Positions 35,500 through 46,897 of a stretch of 64,000 nucleotides of DNA are shown here, one piece after another. The position numbers and the translations under genes are program-made. The notes beneath the pieces are model-generated. The model had not been told where the DNA came from and searched no databases. It saw nothing but the letters and a program-made list of their open reading frames with translations. The stretch comes from Atriophallophorus winterbourni. Its lineage: Eukaryota > Platyhelminthes > Trematoda > Plagiorchiida > Microphallidae. The first letter of the stretch is position 1; the number at the start of each line of letters is the position of its first letter. The DNA is taken from positions 83,435 to 147,434 of the forward strand of contig JACCGJ010003123.1 of assembly GCA_013407085.1 (NCBI GenBank). Reading direction: 5' to 3'.

Positions 35500-38400
35500 G
35501 TGAGGATTTTTCTAACGTAATATTACTGTTAGCCATAAATTAGCAAAATTTTATATTTCTAAAATAAAACTGTGAATTATTTTGATTTTGCACATTTTCC
35601 TTACATAAACGATTTTGCACTTGATACGTCGAGACACCATGACATAGAGCTCTTAAAACGCCATGGATTTTTGGAATAAATGGGAAGAGTGATTTAATAA
35701 AAAAAGCCAATGCGCATTTGATTCAACTTTATCTCGTGAATTTTCAATCGCAAATGCGCGAAAAACCGGAACGTTTGGCGTAGAATGAAGGCGTGTTTAA
35801 ATCAGAAAGCGGGATGGCAATAATAAACCGACATTTCTTGATTTCTATCGATTTTTCGTCAAGGACGTAATTTGAATTTGCCTACCCGTCAAATATTGGC
35901 CACATATTTTGCTTTGATTTTGTACACTAGCTATCCGGGATAATTCACCTTTTTTACACTGGAAAAATTGTTGTACAAAGCTATAAACACTTACATTCAG
36001 GATACCATGTATCCCATAAATGGATATTTGGAAACCATATTTCGTAAGTTATGTTCAATTTATCAAATGAAAAATCATCGATATGTTCAACCTATTAACA
36101 CGAAAGTTTTTGTTTCTATGTTACTTAAATGAGTAGCATTGTTTTACAATTTTCAGAACGTGTGCAGCTGCACGCTTCTAGATTCAAACCCGTAATTTCG
36201 AACACTGAACCTATCAATCGGCGACGCAATTCGGATAACCCCATGGAGGCGGTGCCAATATTACCGAACTTGAATAATTTGAAAGATGTGTCGAGTTACT
36301 TATATATGAATGGGAAACCGTCGGGCCGTCAAAAGAGACGCAATACAGATATGGAAAATGGAACTTTAAATTCCATTCAGAATAAAGAAAAACTATCAGT
36401 TGTGCAGCCAATCATTCCAAGTGAGTCTGTGTGTTGGTTAAAATTTCTGGAATTTTTGACGGCTGATGTGCATTTTACATTTATTAATAGCCTCTAAATA
36501 TAATTCTGCTTAACAGTCGTTTCGGGTCTCTCGGAAACACTTATCAAAAGTCACGATCACGTTTACTATAATTGACTTTCAATCTTAATTGCGGTGGACA
36601 GAAGCCCGTCTTAAAAGAAAGCCTATGCTTTGTCGCATTACGTGAATACCTAACTTGAGGTAAAAAAGTTGAGCGATAATTTCAACTCTATTGAGGTTAC
36701 AGCCATTTCTTTCCTGCAATTAGTATTTAAAGCTGCCTGGGTCAACCATAATGTTCCAAAAATTGCACATCACCATCACGTTTATGTTGTTTCTGATATA
36801 TATCCGGATTTTGCGTCATCTCTAATTTAATAGTATTTCTTTGCAAATGGCGACGCGTTTAAAGAAAAACCTTTCCTGTGCTCTCTTACGACAACGAACT
36901 TATGTTTTTGCGATTTATCTGACATTAATGAATGAGCATCTTGTTCGGAGACATTGACGGGATCAGCGAAATGCATGCAATGCATGCTCGAGATAGACTT
37001 TGGGATTATGGCATAGTCCAAAAGTAAATATTGCTTTCTCGTTTCGTTTTTATTAAAAATTTACGTGCACTGAATTTTCTTTGGCAACTATTTGTGATTA
37101 TTTCCTGTCTCATCCAGTCTGGGCATTTTTCTGTCTAGGTATTCTTTTTTAAATCCATAGCGTCGGTCACAAAACCTTCAGGCAGACGGAGCTGGTTATC
37201 TCGAGAGTTCAGTCGATCTAGGGGAAGGAAACCCCTTATTTTAAACCTACGCTGATTTTCGGGATACCCTATCGCTGGAAAGGCTCGGGAAAAATCGCTG
37301 AGGAAAAATCTAGAGTAGTGTCCCGTAGGGGGTTAGTTGGTGCACAGCGCCTCTTTCCGCAACTCCCTACTTCCTTGCAAATCGCACTTGGTTGTGCATA
37401 GGCTAGAGAAGCTGACTCGAACCAACGCTGAGTGGTGCTGGGGACGCCGCTTTGTACCCAAATTCCCAAGACTCTTCATGACTCACGGATTACTAATCCG
37501 TGCCATCAACTAAACCGACTCATCCTCCAGGAGGTGATAGTCAGACAAAAGTTGAATAAGTAGGTAATTCACAAAACTTCCCACACCGTCGTAGACAAAG
37601 TTGTCGTAGCATATCAATTCACCGCCATTCACCGTACTTTACAGGATAACTCGGCTTCCTAAATACGTTTGTTTTTTAACATGTATTAATGTAATTTTTC
37701 TCATACTAAATGATGGTCAACAGGTATTTTTGTTCTACTATATTGTACAGAACCATGTCAGTTCGAGTGGACAAGTTATTTGCGGGAGATCGATTCGAGT
37801 TCTGCACCAATCTCATATTTCACTCACGTTCCCCTGGATATTCGAGTAAGTGAAACTGCTTATTCCGTACAGTTACACATTTTCTGTGGTTACGGAGGGC
37901 AACATTTCATTTGTTGGATCACAATTTACGTTATATATAGTCTTAAATGTTTGAGTATTCATTGGCTGCACCGAATTTAAAGCATATAAGTATTGTGATT
38001 ATACACCACTTTTTATTCGTTTATGAATTTTGCGGCATGCGAGCTTTATACTGCTAACGCCATTTATCTACTTTCCAGAATGATTGCATGGCAGTTCGTT
38101 CGAGTTCACACATGCCTTTGTCAAGCAGTTTCCGTCCGAACCAGTGCATGGAAGGCATCGATCCATACAACGAAAGCGTGTTCTGTGCACTGAAGGTTGC
38201 AGAAGTTGTGGGAAGACGGTTGCGTTTACGGTTCATCGGTTTTCCTGAAAAGTATGACTTTTGGACGACCGTAGACTCGCCATTCTTGTTTCCCATTGGC
38301 TGGTGTTCCCAGAACAAACGAGCCTTACTGCCACCGAAATCAAACACTGAACGCGGTCAGGCCAATTTTGAGTGGCTCGCATTTATGGCTAAGGAAAATC

Positions 38401-41400
38401 TCACCGCCGTTCCGAGACATTTATTCCGTGTTCCATGGGACTCTGTAAGTTTATACACATTGTGATATTCTGCTATAATAACGCGATACTGGAAATTATT
38501 GATGATGATTCGCTTTCTTAATCTCCATAATGATACTACAAGTAAATCGCTTTTTTTAAAAAAAATCTTGTTTAGTAATTGCAATTGATTTCTATTATGT
38601 ATTACCACCAGATTTCTCTTTGTCTCCCAATCCATTTGCTGGACCGAAAGCCCAAACTGTTACACGTTATTCTGATTGGCTAAAAATAATTTATTTTCTC
38701 CGATTGGTCGCTCGTGTCATTTTCACTTTGCATTTGTTAGCCACCCAACGATTCCCCGGTTCACATGTTTCGGATTGGGCACAAGCTTGAGGCGGTGGAC
38801 AAGCGAAACCCGGGTGTGGTTTGTGTGGCCACTGTGAAAGATTCGATCGGGGATTATGTGCTCATTCATTTCGACGGCTGGGAATCGAATTTCGATCAAT
38901 GGGTTCATATCACGTCGGAATTATTGCACCCGGTAGGCTACTGCGAAGAGCAAGAACTAGTGCTTTCTGTTCCTGCTGGTGAGTTTGTTTTTTATCGGCT
39001 TATACACAATTTTACATTGTCAGTTCAACTAAAACATCACGTTCAGTGAGATCAGTGCTTTAATGAGATGAACTGAATGGAGAAGTTGACAAAATTATTA
39101 AAAATTTAAACCGAGACGAATGTTCATTTAAAAAATAATTTTAATATTATCCGTTTAGGCATTCCTCATCGCGCACACTTGAATTAGTTTTGACGTTCAC
39201 TTATGGATTTATGATTACTATTCTCACCGATACTTCCCATCCACTTCACAACGAACTAGTAAAATCTCAATTTTTATCTATTACGCGATCGAAACATAGT
39301 ATATTGCCAACTAGAACGTCACGTTATCGGAGATCCTTAACCCCATTCACTTCAAGATATCTTTCTCAAAATTATGTATGGAGAACCAGTTATCCTGTTA
39401 TTATTTTGTGTGATGTCTTGTTGCTATCTTTGCATTTTTGTAAAAAATTGTAACGAGTCTAGCTGAAGGTGAAGAAAAGCTTGTACGGATCGGTTGTGGG
39501 AACGCACATTGGGACCAGGCGTGGAAAAGTTTATTTACCTCGTATTATTTCGCATATTCGGACAAAATGATACTCACGGACTATGCTCAAGCTGTACTCG
39601 AGTTTGACCAAGTTCAACACCGACATGTATTCCCACCCCAAACCGGAATTTGACTAAATACCGCGGTATCGGCCAGGTGCCCGGGCGAATAATTTCCCAC
39701 TCGCCGTCTCGTAATCCAAATCACGAATGTGAAATCGTGCAGCGGCTAACATCGTGCAAAATTGATTGGTAAACGGTAGTGAGCTGCATGCTGAAACACG
39801 CTGGAGTCTCACTACCATTTCTATTCCCCCTCATACTTGTCTAGGCCAGGGCAACCTGACAGCATCTTAGCCCACGTGCAGTCTCTGACTGTACGGCACA
39901 TTGCCTGGATCAGGCTTGTGCTTTCATACCATACCATAATCCAAATCATATGGTCAACTCGAAGACAATTCGAACTTGCGTATCCACTTTGTATGCTGTA
40001 GGAACTCACAATGGTTTCTCATTGCTTTGTGCTTGGGTCGACTTGTTTTGTGCAGGAGTGATTTTTTCTTTGTTAACCATGAAGATTGCACGATATATGC
40101 ATCTTTTTAGTGTTTCATTCTATTACCCGACCACAGCCAGGAGATTAGGAACCTCAGGCAATCCTATTGTTTTATCGATGCCTGCAATCGTTTGGCCGGT
40201 CGTACTTCGAGCGGTTTTCATGTCGTTATTTTAATTTCTGACTTTTGTTTGAGAAAATGTGTGCTATCACCGCAAACGTGAATCACTTCGTGACTGAAAC
40301 AATACGGGTCATCCAAAATAGTTTGATTTTCGCATTGATTATCCATTCGAATTTTTTGGACAAGTTGTCAATATTTTGACACAGACAAATGTGTTGTATA
40401 CTAGTTTATGGATACCGTTATTTTTTCGCTTTATTCGCTTTTTCTGTGTTCTGCTAACCGTACTGTTTTTCATGAAGAATGGAATTCCCGACCAAATGGA
40501 TTCACTTGGAAACAATATTTCAAAGAGACCAACTCCAAACCAGTCCCGAAAGAAGCGTTTGACAAGGTAAGTCACCATCGAGTTGTAATGTGTGCCACTC
40601 TCGGAACACCAATCACCCACGTTGTCCTTGGTAGCCAGTGGTAACAGTCGCATTCAAATAATGTATAAGAGAATTTCAAGCATTTCCCGTGATGGGGAAC
40701 TTCTCATTATTTCACGGTTTTATTTTCATTTCTTGTGTACCAATCTTAGTTTGATTTACGGTGTATTATTTACTTTCCACGACAGGTCTCCAAGGTTCAC
40801 GCATCGCTTCCGCGACTACAAACTGGACAGCGTTTGGAAGCTGTAGATCGTCGCTGTCCTCAGCTAGTTCGCGTCGCCAACGTTGTCTCCGTTTCCGCGG
40901 GTTTCGTCACCATTAACTACGATGGCTGGGCGGACAAGTACAACGTTCGCATGGAATCCGGTTCGTTGGATCTGTTCCCTGCTGGCTATTGCCATGCCAC
41001 TGGTCATCCATTACAGCCACCGATTCGATGTGAGTTGTGCATAATGTGTTTTGATCTCAACGTAAACTGTTACACCATACAGAGTGGATTTATCTCTCGC
41101 TGTTTAATAAAAATAAGTCCGTGGCCTTACTTACTTCATTTCTGCCACGATTTAACCTGGAATGTGGAGGCACTTCTATTTTGTTTCCCGACAGTGGTTC
41201 AGTAGTCTTGCGCGAGAAGCCTGATTATATTAACTGCGTACGGAATGGGACTTTGTTATACCATCCTCAACACTAAAATCAATTTTCAAGGCTTTTTTAA
41301 CATGACCTCGTTGCATGCACGTCGGGCACTCTTAGTTGGAAGGGTGTATGCATTTCGAGAAAAATTAATAATAATCATCCTCATCCTCATAATCTTCGTG

Positions 41401-44400
41401 GTCGTCGAGCACAGTATTTCTGTGAAACAGTTTTAGCCTGCTTGTTGTGCCAATATCATCACTAATTTTACCATTTTGTTTTCTGTGTTGGCATGCTACA
41501 CAAAATTGAGTTCACATACACGTTGGCTCTACGTAACCCGTTCCTTTACATGGTTTGTTCTGATTCAGACCACGTATATTTTGGTGCATTACTTCCGTGC
41601 TGCTCAGTGCTAAATTGATTTGTCACCAGTAGTGAGTTGCATGCCGAAACACATTGAAGTCTCACACCATATTCTATTTATATCTGTCTAGGCCTGGATA
41701 ACCTGGCAGTCTAACTGTGTAGCACTTTGCTTAGATCCAGACTGATAATTTTAGAAAATTATATAACGCTTAATGAGACATTTTGTCATTAAATATTTCA
41801 GACGAATCAGATGCAGAATTCAATGGCACTGGCGCATTAGATGCGCAATCAAATTCATCTGCTAGTTCTGCAACAGGCACCGGAGGGTGTCCTACTGTTG
41901 GCTGCAAAGGATATGGCCACGTGAAGGGTCCTCGCTATTCCACTCATCAACGTCTTTCAGGTTGTCCATACTCCGACATGAATTTAAACCGTGATTTCAT
42001 TCGTCCCCACGAAAGGCTTGTCGGCAAAGAGGTCACTCCTTTGACACCAGATTGCTCGGTTGAAAAATCGAATGAAACACCCGTACATTCGAATGGTCTT
42101 GCTGTTGTCACCAGTGTTTCCATAGATGCCAACGACAAGACAAATCATCAGAATCACCAGACTGTAACTACACAAGGTGTATCTCAGTCGACCAGTGTAA
42201 ATGTTACCCAATCAACGCAATTTCGGACGACTCATCAAGTTGCCTCAACTGCAATACCTTCGACAGAACTGAATGGTACCTCATCACTTCCAACTCCTTC
42301 AACGGGAGTGTCTTCTTATGACGTTGCTTCACTGTCTGCGACAGACACACGTAAGAACAATGGGACACCAATGCCTCTGGATTTGTCTGTGTTAGGGAAG
42401 GATAAAGCCAAAGAAACTCCTGGTGTGAATTCTCCTGGAGGCAACATTATCAGGAAGGTAGATATCCCCAGTGATAGTGTAGAATCAACAAGGAATTCAT
42501 CTGCGTAAGTTTTTGTGCGCTTAAAAAAGTTGTTTTCATCACACACAACCCTATTATCAATGTATAAATTCTCTGGGCACATATTTTTATTGGTTAAGTT
42601 TCAGCACACTATTCGGACCAGACTTGATTGAGTCCGTATTTCAATCGAGACGTGAGAGCGTCCTTCTATTCAATAATATTTTTCTTTGTTTTACAACATT
42701 TAGGCATTTACACTTGTTATCGATACCCTCTTTGATAATAAATTTGAATATCTTTCAATATCATGTTGAAAGAAAGAAAGAAAGAAAAATGGCTTCAGTT
42801 CTTATGAGTCGTTATAATTTGTCACTTTAAAAATGTTGATATGTAAACATTAAGGCATAATACCTTGTGTTAAAAAATCATTTAGATGGGGCAGCGGTGC
42901 ACACTATAAATGTAGCACGTAACACGGACCTGGGAGGCCATGACCTAGAGAAACGGACTGAGACTGAGAGACTGATTAGGACTTAGGCTGGACTGGCGAT
43001 ACTGATTCGCTCTTAATGAAGCGTGGGTGGTTAGTACTCGATTTCCACTGGTCAGTTGAAAAATTAAAGACCTGCACTTGATTGGTCTGAACTGACAATC
43101 GATCGATCACTGTCCTGGGCTTGGTGCACGCGGTCAGCGCTACGCGTGCAGTAAAGATGAGCAGCAGGCGGTTGTCGATAGCCCAAAAACTGGATATTTT
43201 GAGGCGTCTTTCTCTGCCAAATGCGACCAAGGATGAAGTTGCGAGATCTTTAGGGGTTTCTCGTACAACAGTTCGAAATGCGATTGCTGTCCGGGATAAG
43301 ATTTTTAAATTGATTGAATCGGGGACGCCTTTAACCTCGTGTCATGTCAAACGAAGAGTAAAACGTAGACCTGACTCAAGCACCATGCTTCGGTTAACTG
43401 CGGAAATCCGTCACACGAACTCAGACGTACAAGTTACAAATTCTAGATTTCAACAACTCGAATTGGCTGCCCATATTTTGCGATCTGCTAACGGATTTTG
43501 CGGTATTCCACAAGGATCAACAGAAGTATGTTTGAAATCTTTCTCATTTATCGGTAGTCAGAAAACCAACCCACAGCATGCACCGTTACAAAATCTCTGG
43601 TTAGCGAACGACTGGCGTATTCGTTGGCATCGGCAAAGTAAGTGCTTGTCACCTTAAAGTTCATTTTTACGTTCCATCCAAATGCCATTGCCATGCCTTC
43701 GTTTGGGATGAGGTTTTCCAAGTCACTTTTCTTGAACTCAGCCAGACAATCGGATTTACGTATCGCACATTTTCTCTATAATTACGACACTAATTTAATA
43801 GAAATTACGCTGGGGTCCTCTGAGCCCTTGCGAATCGGACCTGTCTCGTCAGAAAGTATTTAATGTTTGTGGATCATGTCATTGGATTAGCAGCAATGTT
43901 GTACGAGAGATTATTTTGTTATAATCTGTATTTCCCAACCTCATCCTGTTCAGTGTTCATAAATAATTTTTTTCCCACAGATCGATTAAAAAATCTGCAA
44001 CGGAAACGCCTGAAGCACCCCAGACTTTGCCACCGGCTTCAGAACCTTTCCTCGATATCTCCAACCAACCGACTGTTGCTGGAATCAAACGCCCATCCAC
44101 CTCGAACTATATAAAACCAGAAGCAAGACCGAGACTGGCCAGTATTGCGAATGCAGCCAACGAATATGCCCGGCAGCAGCAGCAAATGTTTGGTATTGCT
44201 GGATTGCCGGTCAAGCGCAAACGAGGTAGACCAAGAAAGTACAGCTCGTTGGGTATAGTTCATACGCCAACTTGTCGATCGAGTGTCCCTGCATCATCCG
44301 GTGCACGAAACAGCATGAATGCACTTCCATTGTACAGTAGTACTTCGATGAATAAAACAACAAACATCCAACAAAACGTGCCTTCCAATACCATTCCCAC

Positions 44401-46858
44401 CATATCGGGTTCAACTATGATGCCTGCGCTCTCAATTTACGCACCATTGACTGTTGGTTCATCGCTATCCAGTTTGTATTCTGCCGGACTTTTGATCCCC
44501 AGCACAACTCTCCCAGCTACTGGTTGTGAAATGACGCTATCTTCAGGATCTCCGGCTGCAGGATTAGCCAATGTAGAAACAACTGTGGGATGTACCACAA
44601 CTACTAAAACCTCCGGCGTATACACCGAATCGGCAAATGCAGTTGTTCCCGAATCTACCAAAGGCCCCGAACTCATGGATGAATCGGAAATGAACGCAGG
44701 GAACCTGTCCTGCAGTCAAGCCGTGACTACTAGGGAAGATTCTTCGGCACCACAAACATCAACGAATTCGGATATCAACAAATGCACTGAAAATTATTTT
44801 CCACCATGGTCCGCATGTGAGACCTCAGAACTTTCAAACCCTTTTACCGTACCCTCCTACTTCGAGTCGTCAAACCATAATTCGTTCGACTCGTTACGGA
44901 TATCTCAACCAGTAGATTTATTTTCATCATCCGGTTTTGCTCCAAGTGGGGCGAATTTGCATCTACCACGTACGGATTTTGATCTAATGGGTCGGCTGGT
45001 GCCACAAGCTGGAGCCGCCTTACGCGCTTCGAAAGCCGCTGGTTTAACTGGTCCTCACTCTTGGAGTGCTGCGATGGTCAGCAATTTCGTCAGCACGATT
45101 CCTGGTTGCAAACAATTCGCATCTAAATTTATCGATAACGTAAGTGTCATTGCTGAATATTTCCTTTCTTATACACATTGTATAGTTTTTATACTAATGG
45201 GACTATAGCGAGTTTCTAATCCCACTTCATTTCAAATGGATCCTAGATACATTGTACAACAGTGTTGCTGACTAATCGTGCTCTCTGGTTCTTATGCATC
45301 GGTTTCATCTATAGTAACAGATTGAAAGGGACGAGGATGAGCTCACCTGCAGACTCTTGATTACAAACACTGATGCTACTGAGCAACCTAACTCTTCATC
45401 CTCATGGCTATCTATCTGCACGGATGTGCAATCGTGCAGCACTTCTGTGTTATGCAGCTAACACCGGGCTAAATTGATTTGCCACCGCTAGTGTGCTCCA
45501 TGCGAATACACGCAAAGTCTCACTACCATTGCTATTTTCCTTCCCCATATCTGTCTAGGCCTGGACAACCTAACAATATCTTAGCACATGTGCAGTCTTT
45601 GACTGTGCGGCACTTTTCCTTGATCAGACTTGTGATTTCATACGTACATCTGAGTCTATTAAGATAAACATTGCTAGTTATTCAGTTTTACTCGACCTTC
45701 TGGGTTTTTTGCTGGATAGTACTTTGTGCCACAGAATTCATCACATGAAAGCTTTCAACTACGCTCTTTTCACCACACAATCTGTTGTTTGAAACTGTAC
45801 ATCAATGCATCCTAGGCTGACGCTGGGTAAACGCAATTCAACTAACTTGAAGATGAAAAGAGAATGCACAAATAAGGCGTAAAGTCGTTTGTATGTCAAA
45901 TTGCATGCTTTATTTCAAATTCTCAGAGTATTGGCCTTGACGATTTTCACTATTAATCTTCAAGTTGAGATTTACTCAAATCGAACGATGAGATTCAGAT
46001 TCCAAGTGCGACCATTAATCAATCGTTCTAAGGATTTGTTTAAATGCTTATGGTTATCTACGGTCTGATGCTGGACAGTCACAACCGTTTCAACTTTAGT
46101 ATCGATCAAATTTAGCGTGAAACTGATTTGTAATCACAATACTCTGCAATGCGCTGAAAGATGTTTGAGGCTAATGGCTCTTGGGACTAAGTAGCTAACA
46201 GAAAACAGAAAAGAATCATGAATAACTGCCGGATGTTTGTTTCTACGTATTTACGTGATGTGAACGAGACTCTTGGACAGAGACTGTATCATGCTCAAAA
46301 CTTATTCTACTCCAAGTATGCATAGTATAACGAAGATACACAAGAAAGGCATACCCATACGATTCATTGCTGGTGGGCTTGTATCCTCCGTCATGAGTAC
46401 TTGTAGAATAATAATCTAGACTATAAGCTTGTCGTCAAGACTCAAAACCAAGAGTTGTAGACCGTGATTTTCATAACTTTTATGAAATCCCAGTTTAAAC
46501 TGGATGAAATATCCAGCTACGGTATACATACTATGCCAAAGAGATATCAGAAGCGGTGACATATGATATGGTGGAACTAGTCCTTCAACCCTGGCACACT
46601 TCAAGGATAAGTCGTCTTGAGATATCTCTAAAAATTCTCTTTTAAAAATCAAGTGAAATGATGGCTGTAGTAGCTATATATACGATGCGATTCATAAGTC
46701 TTCATCTCTAAAACTAAAAAACAACAACAGTAAGAACAAACGAACTAGTTTCTTTAAACTTGTTTCCAGCATTATTATTTGTTCTTACTATTATTGTGTT
46801 TCGTTGTGCATTAAAGTAACTCAACACATTTAGTTTGTTCTTGCAGGTGTTTATTTTA

Positions 46859-46897
<39 letters not shown>

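Noticed and set aside
43863..44114. Frame overlapping the start of MBT exon 9
   Set aside because: Out of frame with the conserved MBT protein. The nested frame's donor joined to 43981 would read this frame and stop soon.
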